Origin: Methylobacterium hispanicum | GTDB taxonomy: Bacteria > Pseudomonadota > Alphaproteobacteria > Rhizobiales > Beijerinckiaceae | Direction: 5' to 3' | Assembly: GCF_022179285.1 (NCBI RefSeq) | Contig: NZ_BPQO01000017.1 | Location: 1 to 64,000, forward strand | DNA length: 64,000 nt | Position numbers and translations under genes: made by a program | The notes under the pieces: model-generated | Database searches by the model: none | The model's input: the letters and a program-made list of their open reading frames with translations, nothing else | What the model was told of the DNA's origin: nothing | Part shown: one piece after another, positions 25,371-35,560 of the stretch | Layout: every line of letters begins with the position of its first letter | Numbering within the stretch: the first letter of the stretch is position 1

Positions 25371-25997
25371 TCAGCCGAGGCCGCCCGCCTCCTCGATGAA
25401 GCGGGCGACCCTGTCGGCGCCCGCGCCCTCCCGCAGGGAGGCGAAGACGTAGGGCCGCTCGCCCCGCATGCGCCGCGTGTCGCTCTCCATCACGCCGAGA
25501 TCGGCCCCGACGAGGGGGGCGAGGTCGGTCTTGTTGACGATGAGAAGGTCGGAGCGGGTGATGCCCGGGCCGCCCTTGCGGGGGATCTTCTCGCCGCCCG
25601 CCACGTCGATGACGTAGAGCGTGATGTCGGCCAGCTCCGGCGAGAAGGTCGCCGCGAGGTTGTCCCCGCCCGACTCGATCAGCACGAGGTCCAGCCTGGG
25701 GAAGCGGCGGCGCATCTCGGCCACCGCCGCGAGGTTGATCGAGGCATCCTCGCGGATCGCCGTGTGGGGGCAGCCGCCGGTCTCGACGCCCATGATGCGC
25801 TCCTCGGGCAAGGCGCCGGCCACCGTGAGGATGCGCGCGTCCTCCTTGGTGTAGATGTCGTTGGTGATGGCGCAGATCTCGTAGCGGTCGCGGAAGCGCT
25901 TGCAGAGTTGCTCCATCAGGGCCGTCTTGCCCGAGCCGACCGGGCCGCCGATGCCGACGCGCAAGGGACCATTGAGGGGACCGTTCTGCGAGGTCAT
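25371..25997 (-). CDS. ureG: Urease accessory GTPase UreG
   Basis: This GTPase delivers nickel to the urease active site. The P-loop GPVGSGKT is at residues 18-25 and the nickel-binding CPH at 76-78. VLIESGGDNL and NKTDLAPLVGADL are also present, the latter as guanine-specificity NKTD. Length (208) is standard. Its ATG overlaps the stop of the aminotransferase gene (ATGA), so it is translationally coupled to it rather than to ureF. Confidence 0.97.
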   Translation of the reverse strand: MTSQNGPLNGPLRVGIGGPVGSGKTALMEQLCKRFRDRYEICAITNDIYTKEDARILTVAGALPEERIMGVETGGCPHTAIREDASINLAAVAEMRRRFPRLDLVLIESGGDNLAATFSPELADITLYVIDVAGGEKIPRKGGPGITRSDLLIVNKTDLAPLVGADLGVMESDTRRMRGERPYVFASLREGAGADRVARFIEEAGGLG

Positions 25998-27193
25998 GAC
26001 TGGATCTTCCCTTGTGCGAGGCGGGCGAGGATCTCGAGCGCGCGCCCGATCTCGTCCGCGCTGTTGAAGACGTGCGGCGAGAGCCGCACGAGCGGCGGCA
26101 ACCCCCGAGCGTCCGCGTCGAGCGGCGCGGCGGCCCGCAGCGAAAGCCCGGCCGCGATGCCGGCCTGCGCGAGCGCGGCCCGCAATGCGGCAGAGTCGTG
26201 TCCCGCCAGCGTGACCGTGACGAGCCCGGCGGGGTCGGGGCCGAGATCGTGGACCGTCGCGCCCGGGAGCGCGGCGATGCCCTGCCGGAGCGCGGTGGCG
26301 AGAGCGCCGACGCGCGCCGCGATCCGGTCGAGCCCGAGGTCGAGGGCGTACTCGACGGCGGCACCGAGCCCGAGCCGGGCGGCGTGGTCGTACTCGTAGG
26401 TCTCGAAGCGGCGGGCGTCGTCGCGGAGCCGGTAGCCGTCCCCGTCGAGGGGCGCGCCGAAATGGTCGAGCATCAGTGGCTCCAGCCGGTCGAGCCAGGC
26501 GCGCCGCACGTAGAGGAAGCCGGTGCCGCGGGGCCCGCGCAGGAACTTCCGGCCCGTGGCCGCGAGCATGTCGCAGCCGAGCGCCGCGACATCGACCGGG
26601 CGCTGCCCGACCATCTGGCAGGCGTCGAGCAGGAACGGGATGCCGTGCGCTCGGGCGAGCGCCCCGATCTCCGCCACCGGATTCACGAGGCCGCCGTTCG
26701 AGGGGATCGCGGCGGCGGCGATCAGCCGGACACGGGTGTCGTGCATCCGCGCGAGGGCCACGACGTCGATGCGCCCGTCCGGCGCGGCGGGGATCACCTC
26801 GACCACCGCGCCGGTCGCCGCCGCGACCTGCCGCAGGGCGATGAGGTTCGCGCCGTATTCCTGCCGGCCGACGAGGAGCCGGTCTCCGGGACGGAAACCG
26901 CGGGCCAGCGCGTAGAAGGCCATCTGCCACGCCCGCGTCGCGCTCTCCGCGAGCGCGATCTCGTCGGGCGCCGCCCCGATCAGTCGGGCGACGCTCGCGT
27001 AGACCCCCGCGAGGCGTTCGGCCTCCCGCTCGGCCGCGCCGTGCCCGCTCCAGGCCGCCTCGAGGTCGAGATGGGCCTTCACCGCCTCGACCACGGGCCG
27101 CGGCATCAGGCTCGCACCGGCATTGTTGAGGTGGATGCCGTGCGCCGTCCCGGGCGTGTCGGCGCGCAAACGCGCGAGGTCGAGGCCGCTCAC
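25994..27193 (-). CDS. Class V aminotransferase-fold PLP enzyme inside urease operon
   Basis: This is a 399-residue fold-type I PLP enzyme. It has HLNNAGASLMPRPV at the N-terminus, an LLDACQ aspartate (D190) and the Schiff-base lysine K216 in ATGRKFLRGPRGTGFLYV. This resembles cysteine desulfurase/isopenicillin N epimerase-like proteins, but the reaction cannot be told. The GTG start at 27193 overlaps the ureF stop (GTGA) and its own stop overlaps the ureG start (ATGA). It is therefore locked into the urease operon, although no known urease maturation step uses PLP. Upstream in-frame codons belong to the ureF region. Confidence 0.85.
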   Translation of the reverse strand: MSGLDLARLRADTPGTAHGIHLNNAGASLMPRPVVEAVKAHLDLEAAWSGHGAAEREAERLAGVYASVARLIGAAPDEIALAESATRAWQMAFYALARGFRPGDRLLVGRQEYGANLIALRQVAAATGAVVEVIPAAPDGRIDVVALARMHDTRVRLIAAAAIPSNGGLVNPVAEIGALARAHGIPFLLDACQMVGQRPVDVAALGCDMLAATGRKFLRGPRGTGFLYVRRAWLDRLEPLMLDHFGAPLDGDGYRLRDDARRFETYEYDHAARLGLGAAVEYALDLGLDRIAARVGALATALRQGIAALPGATVHDLGPDPAGLVTVTLAGHDSAALRAALAQAGIAAGLSLRAAAPLDADARGLPPLVRLSPHVFNSADEIGRALEILARLAQGKIQS

Positions 27194-27858
27194 GAGCGGA
27201 AGATCCGCGAGTACTGCGTCTCGTGCCGGAAGGATCCGAGATCGAGCCGGAAGGTGGCCGAGCCGACCGCGTCGGGATCGAGTCCCGCCACGGAATCTGC
27301 GAGCGCCGCGACGCGCGGCGTCAGCCCGGCGATCACCCGGGTGCCCGCCGCTTGGCCCACCGGCGCCGCCCTGAGGGCCGCCGAGACGAGGTTCTGCACG
27401 AAGGCGAGACCGTAGGCGGCGCGCATCGGGCCGGCCGCGATGCCGTGCGCGCCCGCCGCCGCGCCGACCGCGACCGGGTAGGCCACCGCCTCCGGCAGCG
27501 CTGCCGCAACGCCCGCGAGACCGGAGCAGGGCCAGGCCTGCAGCGTCGCGTCGAGGAAGCTGCGCCCCTGCTGGCTGGTCTCGAGATGGAGCTCGCGGGA
27601 CGGCGCCAGCGACAGGGCGAGCGCGTTCACCTCGACAAGAAGCGCGGCGTCGGCCGCGCCGCGATGGGCGTTGTCGGCGAGGATCAGGTCGCTGCGCAGG
27701 CTCCCTCGCTCGACCACGTCGTCGAGCCACAGGGCGAGGCTCGCCTCGTCGCACACGTCGCCCGCCTCCACGGCCCATTCGAGCCCGTGGGAATAGGCGT
27801 AGGCGCCGACCGGGTAGGTCGGCGACAGCCACGCCATCAGCCGCAGGGCATCAGTCAT
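27190..27858 (-). CDS. ureF: Urease accessory protein UreF
   Basis: UreF joins the UreDFG complex that activates urease. The 222-residue all-helical protein starts MTDALRLMAWLSPTYPVGAY and keeps the SHGLEWAVEAG and GPMRAAYGLAFVQNLVSAALR regions. I chose the ATG at 27858, which overlaps the ureE stop by eight bases. A longer frame reaching 27945 only translates the antisense frame of the histidine tail of ureE. The UreD partner is missing from this cluster. Confidence 0.93.
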   Translation of the reverse strand: MTDALRLMAWLSPTYPVGAYAYSHGLEWAVEAGDVCDEASLALWLDDVVERGSLRSDLILADNAHRGAADAALLVEVNALALSLAPSRELHLETSQQGRSFLDATLQAWPCSGLAGVAAALPEAVAYPVAVGAAAGAHGIAAGPMRAAYGLAFVQNLVSAALRAAPVGQAAGTRVIAGLTPRVAALADSVAGLDPDAVGSATFRLDLGSFRHETQYSRIFRS

Positions 27859-28405
27859 GCGGGCGGTGATGGTGATGCCCGTGGCCATGATCGTGATGGC
27901 CATGATCGTGATGGCCATGGTCGTGGCCTGGGTGGCCGTGCTCATGGGTCTGGTCGTGGGTATGACCGTGCCCCCCCGCGTAGGCGCCGCCCTCCGGCCG
28001 GAACGGGCGCTCCACCGGCTCGGCGCTGCCGCCGAGGCCGCGCACCATCTCGGCCAGCACGTGGTCGTCCCCGATATAGACCGCGTCGGGCGCGATCTCG
28101 GCCGGAATGTGTCGGTTGCCGATGTGCCAGATCAGGCGCTTCAGGGCGTGATCGGAGGGTGCGCGGATCGCCAGGAGCCGCTCGGGCGCGGCCTCGACCC
28201 AGACGAGGCGCCCGTCCTCCAGCACCAGGGCGTCGCCGTCCTCCAGCACCGTGGCTTCGGCCAAGTCGAGCAGGAAGGCGAGGCCGCCGAGCCCCCGCAT
28301 CGCCATGCGGCGGCGGTGCCGGTCGCCGTGATCGAGCACGATGCGATCGACGATCTCAGCCCCCGATAGGGCGTCGCGGCGAAGGATGCGGGTGGCGCGG
28401 AGCAT
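27851..28405 (-). CDS. ureE: Urease nickel chaperone UreE with histidine-rich tail
   Basis: UreE carries nickel to the UreDFG complex. The 184-residue protein has the N-terminal peptide-binding-like domain (RILRRDALSGAEIVDRIVLD), then the metallochaperone domain with LIWHIGNRHIPAE. A C-terminal tail of about 40 residues is dominated by His, Gly and Asp (runs such as GHDHGHHDHGHHDHGHGHHH), as in nickel-storing UreE proteins. The tail is coded by short tandem DNA repeats near 27880-27930. The gene starts 16 bases after ureC. Confidence 0.95.
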   Translation of the reverse strand: MLRATRILRRDALSGAEIVDRIVLDHGDRHRRRMAMRGLGGLAFLLDLAEATVLEDGDALVLEDGRLVWVEAAPERLLAIRAPSDHALKRLIWHIGNRHIPAEIAPDAVYIGDDHVLAEMVRGLGGSAEPVERPFRPEGGAYAGGHGHTHDQTHEHGHPGHDHGHHDHGHHDHGHGHHHHRPHD

Positions 28406-28420
28406 GGCTGCGAGCGGGTG

Positions 28421-30148
<1,728 letters not shown>

Positions 30149-30150
30149 GG

Positions 30151-30771
30151 TCAGAGCTTGCCCATCACGTCGCCGCGGAAGCCGTAGACGGTGCGCCCGC
30201 CCGAGAGCGGCACCAGCGCCACCTCGCGGGTGGCGCCCGGCTCGAAGCGCACGGCGGTGCCGGGCGCGATGTCGAGGCGCTTGCCGCGGGCATCCTCGCG
30301 CTCGAAGACCAGACCCGGATTGACCTCGTAGAAATGGTAGTGCGAGCCGACCTGGATCGGCCGGTCGCCCGTGTTGGCCACCGTGATCACGGTGCGCGGC
30401 GCGTCCGCATTGAACACGATCTCGCCGGGCAGCACCGTCACGGTGCCGGGCACGTCGGCGGAGGGCAGGCCGCGGATCGGGTGGTGCACGGTCACGAGCT
30501 TGGTGCCGTCCGGGAAGGTCGCCTCGACCTGGATGTCGTGGATCATCTCCGCCACGCCCTCCATCACCTGGGAGGCGTCGAGCACGGTGGCGCCGGACTG
30601 CATCAGCTCGGAGACGGAACGCCCGTCGCGGGCGCCCTCGACCACGAAATCGGTGATCAGCGCGACCGCCTCCGGGTGATTCAGCTTCACGCCCCGTGCG
30701 AGGCGATTGCGCGCCACCTGCGCCGCCATGGCGACGAGGAGCTTGTCCTTCTCGCGGGGGGTGAGGAGCAC
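30151..30771 (-). CDS. ureAB: Urease gamma-beta fusion subunit
   Basis: One 206-residue frame holds both small urease subunits. Residues 1-100 are gamma (MLLTPREKDKLLVAMAAQVA, HPEAVALITDFVVEGARDGR). From ~105 the beta subunit follows (PGTVTVLPGEIVFNADAPRT, GSHYHFYEVN, GATREVALVPLSGGRTVYGF). Most bacteria code these separately; Helicobacter and some alphaproteobacteria fuse them. It is the first urease gene here. No ureD or urea transporter lies upstream, where a 171-base gap and tRNA-Asn are found. Confidence 0.95.
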   Translation of the reverse strand: MLLTPREKDKLLVAMAAQVARNRLARGVKLNHPEAVALITDFVVEGARDGRSVSELMQSGATVLDASQVMEGVAEMIHDIQVEATFPDGTKLVTVHHPIRGLPSADVPGTVTVLPGEIVFNADAPRTVITVANTGDRPIQVGSHYHFYEVNPGLVFEREDARGKRLDIAPGTAVRFEPGATREVALVPLSGGRTVYGFRGDVMGKL

Positions 30772-30942
30772 GGCTTTGGACCTCGCATGCGACCGGGAAC
30801 CGGGCCGGGAGCAAGGATCATGCGCGCGGCGCGGTCAAGCCCGCTGCGTGCATCGGTGCAGCAGGGCATACGGGCGCAACGAGACTTCGACGGGGATATG
30901 CTTGTCCGCGCCGACGAAGACCGTTCGATTGTCAGGAGATAC

Positions 30943-31018
30943 TGGCTCCCCGAGCAGGACTCGAACCTGCGACAAGGCGATTAACAGTCGCCTGCTCTAC
31001 CAACTGAGCTATCGGGGA
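30943..31018 (-). tRNA. tRNA-Asn (anticodon GTT)
   Basis: On the reverse strand the acceptor TCCCCGA pairs with TCGGGGA, followed by G and an encoded CCA. The D-arm is TAGCTCAGTTGGTAGAGC, the anticodon loop CTGTTAA gives GTT, and the T-loop is GGTTCGAGTCC. The cloverleaf is complete. Confidence 0.97.
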
Positions 31019-31071
31019 TCAGTGAGACGGGGCTGTAGGCCATCCCGCCGCGCCGGTCAACCGGGATGCGT

Positions 31072-31152
31072 TCAGGGGCGCGCGGTCCGGTAGAAGGCGT
31101 AGGCCGCGAAGGTCAGGGCCGACAGGCCGAACACCAAGAGCTCTTCGGGCAT
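31072..31152 (-). CDS. 26-residue single-span membrane protein
   Basis: The reading MPEELLVFGLSALTFAAYAF, ending YRTARP, is one hydrophobic helix with a positively charged end. AAGGAG lies at ideal distance (six bases) before the ATG, which argues for real translation despite its size. It lies 53 bases upstream of, and on the same strand as, tRNA-Asn. No family is recognised; the topology suggests an inner-membrane peptide. Confidence 0.6.
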   Translation of the reverse strand: MPEELLVFGLSALTFAAYAFYRTARP

Positions 31153-31224
31153 CGCGGGCTCCTTCGGGCAAAACCTTGACGGTTCGTTAATACGCCAGAC
31201 GACCGCCCGTTCCGCGCGCCGCGC

Positions 31225-31566
31225 CTATTGCTGCGGTTCGGTGCCGCCCACGGAGGGCAGGGCGAGCCCCTGCTTGGGATCGAAGTTGCTTCCGCCGAGC
31301 GGCGAGCTCGCCTCCGCGCCGCGCCGACCGAGTTCCTCGTCCGACAGCGCCGGGCCGGGCTGCCGGATGGCGCCGGCGGGCACGAGCGGCTCGACCAGCG
31401 CGCCGGGAGTCAGGCCCTCGGGGCAGATCTGCGAACAGATCGGCTCGATCTCGCTGGGCGAGGAGCAGGCGGCCACCGCCCGCCCGCCGACGCAGGCGCA
31501 GCGGCAGGCCGCGTCCGCCGCGGTGGATGCCAGCATCAGCACGCCGGCCAGAACGATCCGTCTCAA
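31225..31566 (-). CDS. Small secreted Cys-containing protein
   Basis: This 113-residue protein has a clear signal peptide (RRIVLAGVLMLASTAADA, cut before ACRC). A cluster CRCACVGG plus three more cysteines within the next 25 residues follows, then a Pro/Gly-rich tail. The TTG at 31566 was chosen because GGGGAG lies nine bases upstream and the signal peptide starts there; a TTG at 31602 would add 12 residues. Disulfides in the periplasm are likely. Function is unknown. It lies 72 bases upstream of the 26-residue gene, on the same strand. Confidence 0.6.
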   Translation of the reverse strand: MRRIVLAGVLMLASTAADAACRCACVGGRAVAACSSPSEIEPICSQICPEGLTPGALVEPLVPAGAIRQPGPALSDEELGRRGAEASSPLGGSNFDPKQGLALPSVGGTEPQQ

Positions 31567-31717
31567 CGCCCGCAACTCCCCGGCATCTCGTTTGGAGCGC
31601 AACCCTATCCGGCGGGGCGCCCGCGCGATAGCGGCAGTCCGCGGGGGGGGCGGCTCAACCTCCTGTTAACCGCTCGCGCCGAGGGTGCCCCCGATTCGAA
31701 CCGAAGAGGAGCCTGCC

Positions 31718-32002
31718 ATGCAGCCGACCCGATCGGACCTCGGCCGCGGCCCGTCCTCCGACGCGGAGGGACCCGCGAAGATCCTCACCGGGGACGCGAT
31801 CCTGTCCTGCCGCCTGCGACCGGAGGGCCGCGCGGGCGCGCGGCTGTCCCTGCCGAGCGCCTCCGGCATCCCGGACCTCTTCGTGCTCTCGGACGAGGCG
31901 AGCGGCGACGAGCGGCTGGCCCGCGTCACCGTCCGCAAGCAGGGCGCGGACGGCGCACGGCTCTGGGTGCAATTCCTGGGCCCGGCGCAGCTCGCGGCAT
32001 AG
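31718..32002 (+). CDS. Small PilZ-like domain protein
   Basis: This 94-residue protein follows the outline of short rhizobial PilZ-like domains: AILSCRLRPEGRAGARLSLP, SGIPDLFVLSDE and a final LWVQFLG strand. It lacks the N-terminal RxxxR and the usual D/N-x-S-x-x-G motif of true cyclic di-GMP binders, so binding is doubtful. GAGGAG lies shortly before the ATG at 31718. It is divergent from the secreted Cys-protein gene and followed by another small gene. Assignment is tentative. Confidence 0.5.
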   Translation: MQPTRSDLGRGPSSDAEGPAKILTGDAILSCRLRPEGRAGARLSLPSASGIPDLFVLSDEASGDERLARVTVRKQGADGARLWVQFLGPAQLAA

Positions 32003-32135
32003 CGCAAAAAGACAGATCAACCGGCGACATCGGCGCCACTTCGTCACCCGCCATAAATAATTGTGAACGCACCGCCGGGCTTGGTCTGGCACATCCTCTT
32101 CCCAGCCGACAAAAGCCAACACGGGAGGATGACCG

Positions 32136-32567
32136 ATGAGGACGGTCAAGCTGCGGCCGGAACCGGTGACGCTCGCGCAGAGCTGGGAGATGTCGGACGC
32201 CGCACCCGGCGGCGGCGCGACGGACTGGCCGCTTCCCGCCATCCATCCCTGGATCGCCTTCCTGCTCGAACCCTGGCTCCAGGCCATCGAGCAGGCCGGA
32301 CCCGGGACGACCCACTGGCTGCAGGAGACCAGCGCGGCGATGAGCGCCTGCCTCCGGGAATGGGTCGATCCGACCCCGGCGATCGAGCGCGCGCTGGAGG
32401 GCGCCCGCGCCGCCTCGGACCTGCTCGTCGCCTGCATCGGCCGGGCCGGCTGGGCGCACGCGGACGCGCAGCGGCAGGTCGCCCGCGCGGCCATGGGCGC
32501 GTTGATCGAGGCCCTGAGCGTGGCCGAGGCCAGCGAGAGCAAGGCCGAGATCGGCCTCGGCTTCTGA
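32136..32567 (+). CDS. Hypothetical helical protein (phasin-like size)
   Basis: This 143-residue soluble protein has no signal peptide. After ~35 polar residues it is mostly amphipathic helix (WIAFLLEPWLQAIEQAG, WLQETSAAMSACLREWVDP, an Ala-rich C-terminal half). The shape recalls phasins and other helical granule-surface proteins, but no signature allows that call. GGGAGG lies before the ATG at 32136, supporting translation. It stands alone, 133 bases after the PilZ-like gene. Confidence 0.55.
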   Translation: MRTVKLRPEPVTLAQSWEMSDAAPGGGATDWPLPAIHPWIAFLLEPWLQAIEQAGPGTTHWLQETSAAMSACLREWVDPTPAIERALEGARAASDLLVACIGRAGWAHADAQRQVARAAMGALIEALSVAEASESKAEIGLGF

Positions 32568-33251
32568 GCCCATCGGCCGGAACGACCCGGATCGTCGCGG
32601 TTCGGCGGAGCGGGGTCGGGGCGACCGGCGCCTGCCGTGCGACCGCGCGGTAGCGGCCCGGTCGCCTGCGAGAGCCTCTGCCCGCGCACCGGGCGGGCCG
32701 AACCCCACGACGTGAGCATCTGGGACGGACCGCCAGAGGCCGGGCCTCGGCAGCCGGTTCATCGCGTCGCCCCAAGGCATCCGGCACCGGCGGCGCGCGG
32801 CACTTTCAAGAGTGCGTGGCCGGTGGCTGGGTCGAGCGGCTCTGGCCGCCCGCAAGCTTCGTGGCGCGATGCGCACCGTCCCTGACCTGTACCAGTCCGC
32901 CCCGAGAGGGGCCTGCTACGCAGTTCCGCTCCAGAGCCAAGTAAGGACCTCGAGGCCGAAGGTCGAGGCAAAAAAGCCTGTCTTGGCAGGAAAGGACTAT
33001 CCTCCGACAGATGCCTTCCGCCGTTGTTGCTGAGTCGCAACATGGCTTGGGAACTACCTGCGAGTCGGGGAATCCACGTTGCCCGGGACAGTCCGTTCGC
33101 CCAGAGTGGAATCGCCATAAGGGTTTCGCGACAGCGAGCCCGCACGAGCCTGCCACAGATGCAGGCCGGTCAAGACAAAAGGCCCGGGCGCGGCAGCGAA
33201 AGCGGCGGCTCATCGGGCTCCTCTCGGGTCTCGAAGCTTTTGGAGATATCG
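32568..33251 (+). other. Gene-free stretch upstream of the porin
   Basis: These 684 bases hold no frame with a ribosome site or recognisable protein. A small hairpin (GTTGC, 33027-33031, with GCAAC, 33038-33042) is seen. The last ~350 bases are less G+C-rich than the genes and may be the porin promoter and leader. No clear -35/-10 pair was found. Confidence 0.5.
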
Positions 33252-34895
33252 ATGAAGCTCTTGAAGAGCTCCCTGCTCGGCTCGGCCGCGGCGCTCGCCG
33301 CCGTCGCCGGCGCCCAGGCCGCCGACCTTCCGATCAAGAAGGCCGCCCCGATCGAGTACGTGCGCGTCTGCTCGACCTACGGCGCCGGCTTCTTCTACAT
33401 CCCCGGCACCGACACCTGCCTGCGCCTCTCGGGCCGCGCCCGCTTCGAGTACGGCTACCAGGCCCCGCTCGCCCGCAGCCAGGGCAACGGCGACTACAGC
33501 GGCTACCGCGGCCTCGCCCGCATCAACCTCGACGCCCGCACGCAGACCGCCTACGGCACCCTGCGCGCCTTCGTCCGCCTCGAGACGGCCAGCCGCACCG
33601 GCTTCCCGACCATGCACTCGGGCACCCAGAACCGCATCGGCAACGCCTTCCCGGCGCTCGGCGTCGACGGGTTCGGCCGCGTGCAGCAGTACTTCAACAC
33701 CGACAAGGCGTTCGTGCAGTTCGCCGGCTTCACCGCCGGTCGCGCGTCCTCGTTCTTCGACTTCTACGCCCACGACTTCGAGATCCAGGCCGGCACGCTC
33801 GGCTCGGACGTCGCCTCGACCAACCTCGCGGCCTACACCGCCACCCTCGGCAACGGCTTCTCGGCCACGCTGTCGATGGAAGACCCGAGCTTCCGCCGCA
33901 CGCCGGTCTACTCGCCCGCCAACGTCGCCGCCGCGGCGGCCGTGCTCGGCAACTCCAGCCTGCAGACCTTCGCGGTCACGCAGTCGCCGGCCCCGGTCTT
34001 CCTCGGCTTCAACGCCGCCGGCCTGCCGGTCGGCCTCGGCTTCGAGGACACGATCCAGCGCAACCGCATGCCCGACTTCGTCGGCGTGCTGCGCTACGAC
34101 CAGCCCTGGGGCTCGGCTCAGATCTCGGGCGCCGTGCACGAGGTCAACATCGGCACGCTCAACACCGCCGCCGCCCAGATCGTCGGCACGAACCCCGGCA
34201 CGCTCGGCCGCGCGGCTTCCGAGTACGGCTGGGCCGTCCAGGGCGGCCTGAAGATCAACCTGCCCTTCATCGCTCCCGGCGACACCCTGTACCTGCAGGG
34301 CGCCTACGGCGAGGGCGCGGGCATGTACACCGGCGTCTCGGCCTGGGCGGGCTCCTACATCCAGTCGGCCACCTCGCTCCAGGGCGCGCCGTTCCAGCAG
34401 TTCTTCTCGGATGCGGTGCTGAACCCGCTCAGCAACCGCCTCGAGCTGACGCAGACCTTCTCGGTCGTCGCCTCGCTGCTGCACTACTGGAACCCGACGC
34501 TCCGCTCGGCCCTGTTCGGCTCCTACGGCGAGGTCGCCTTCGCCCCCGGCGCCCGCGCCGCCCAGGCCTCCTACAACGGCCTCGGCATCGCCGGCATCAC
34601 CAACATCGGCGCCTTCGGCTCGAGCTACTACAACCTCAACCAGATCCTGCGCGACACCTACGCCTTCAACGTGGGCGGCAGCCTGATCTGGTCGCCGGTG
34701 AAGGACCTCGATATCGGCGTCGAGGGCGTCTACCAGAACTACGGCGTGCAGAACGGCCGCGTGATCGACGCGAACCGCTCGCCCGGCGTGACCTCGCAGA
34801 CGCTGCTGAACGCCGCGGTCGCCGCCGGCACCCTGCGCACCGTCACCAACGCCGACGTGTTCCAGGTCCGCGCCCGCGTCCAGCGCGACTTCTAA
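33252..34895 (+). CDS. Outer-membrane porin (Porin_2 family)
   Basis: This 547-residue beta-barrel protein has the signal peptide MKLLKSSLLGSAAALAAVAG ending AQA. The mature start ADLPIKKAAPIEYVRVCSTY and the next FYIPGTDTCLRLSGRARFEY are typical of rhizobial porins. Alternating strands run to a terminal FQVRARVQRDF with C-terminal Phe, the barrel-assembly signal. GGAG lies seven bases before the ATG. It likely provides general solute passage across the outer membrane. A gene-free leader precedes it and two hairpins follow, as for an abundant monocistronic message. Confidence 0.93.
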   Translation: MKLLKSSLLGSAAALAAVAGAQAADLPIKKAAPIEYVRVCSTYGAGFFYIPGTDTCLRLSGRARFEYGYQAPLARSQGNGDYSGYRGLARINLDARTQTAYGTLRAFVRLETASRTGFPTMHSGTQNRIGNAFPALGVDGFGRVQQYFNTDKAFVQFAGFTAGRASSFFDFYAHDFEIQAGTLGSDVASTNLAAYTATLGNGFSATLSMEDPSFRRTPVYSPANVAAAAAVLGNSSLQTFAVTQSPAPVFLGFNAAGLPVGLGFEDTIQRNRMPDFVGVLRYDQPWGSAQISGAVHEVNIGTLNTAAAQIVGTNPGTLGRAASEYGWAVQGGLKINLPFIAPGDTLYLQGAYGEGAGMYTGVSAWAGSYIQSATSLQGAPFQQFFSDAVLNPLSNRLELTQTFSVVASLLHYWNPTLRSALFGSYGEVAFAPGARAAQASYNGLGIAGITNIGAFGSSYYNLNQILRDTYAFNVGGSLIWSPVKDLDIGVEGVYQNYGVQNGRVIDANRSPGVTSQTLLNAAVAAGTLRTVTNADVFQVRARVQRDF

Positions 34896-34910
34896 GCCTC
34901 CCGGCCTCGC

Positions 34911-34991
34911 CGTGTGGGCGCCCCGGCGCCCACACGGGTCTTCCAAAAGCTTCCGACTTGTTACGAGCCCGGCCGAAAGGTCGGGCTTTTT
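34911..34991 (+). terminator. Double-hairpin terminator after the porin
   Basis: The first is a 12-bp stem (34911-34922 with 34925-34936) without T-run. The second is a 9-bp stem (34966-34974 with 34979-34987) with GAAA loop running into TTTTT. The second is a standard Rho-independent terminator; the first may protect the 3' end. Confidence 0.82.
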
Positions 34992-35136
34992 CCGTGCCGC
35001 GCATCGGGGGACAGGCGCGGCACGCTCCTCCGGCCCCACGCCTCCCGGGACGAGCGTGCCGGGATGCACCCGGACCTCGCCCCCATCGGCGGACGCCGGA
35101 TGCCGGAGCCGCGCCCCGAGGGCGCCGCGGAATCCC

Positions 35137-35442
35137 TCAGTGGCTGCTGCTGCCGTCGCTGCTGCGCTGCATGCAGCGCCAGCCCGCCAGGCAGCTCGGC
35201 TCGTCCGTCGTCGGCACGTAGGCCGGCTCGCTCGATTCGCCGTTGACGTTGAGGCACGCGCCACCATCCGCATGCACGACGTCGTAGGCCGTGTCGCTCG
35301 ACGCCACGACGACCTCGCGGCCGCGCGCCACCGCCGTCTTGAGCGCTTGGCAGGAGAGCGTCGGTGCAAGCAGCCGATCCTGTGCCGGGACCGGACCGGC
35401 GGTGAACGAGAGCAGGCAGGCGGTGAGGACGAGGCGGCGCAT
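35137..35442 (-). CDS. Small secreted hypothetical protein
   Basis: This 101-residue protein has a signal peptide (MRRLVLTACLLSFTAGPVPA, then QD). The mature part holds four cysteines (LSCQAL, GACLNV, PSCLAG, WRCMQR) that could form two disulfides, and it ends in a Ser-rich DGSSSH. No family is recognised. It is probably periplasmic. The ATG start fits the signal peptide. It is monocistronic, convergent with the porin and 118 bases downstream of the CDF exporter stop. Confidence 0.65.
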   Translation of the reverse strand: MRRLVLTACLLSFTAGPVPAQDRLLAPTLSCQALKTAVARGREVVVASSDTAYDVVHADGGACLNVNGESSEPAYVPTTDEPSCLAGWRCMQRSSDGSSSH

Positions 35443-35560
35443 GATTCGATGTCTCTGACGGCGATCCCGGCCGAGCCGGGCGATCCGGCATCAGCCATAA
35501 TTCAACCGGGAAGGGAAATCGCGCTCGCGTGACAATCGTCGGCGGCGTCCCGCGCCACGC

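Noticed and set aside
27880..27960. Short tandem repeats that could look like a CRISPR or regulatory array
   Set aside because: They are codons of the histidine-rich UreE tail.
32759..33145. A 128-codon reverse frame in the gap before the porin
   Set aside because: No ribosome site and no recognisable protein pattern; codon use unlike the neighbours.
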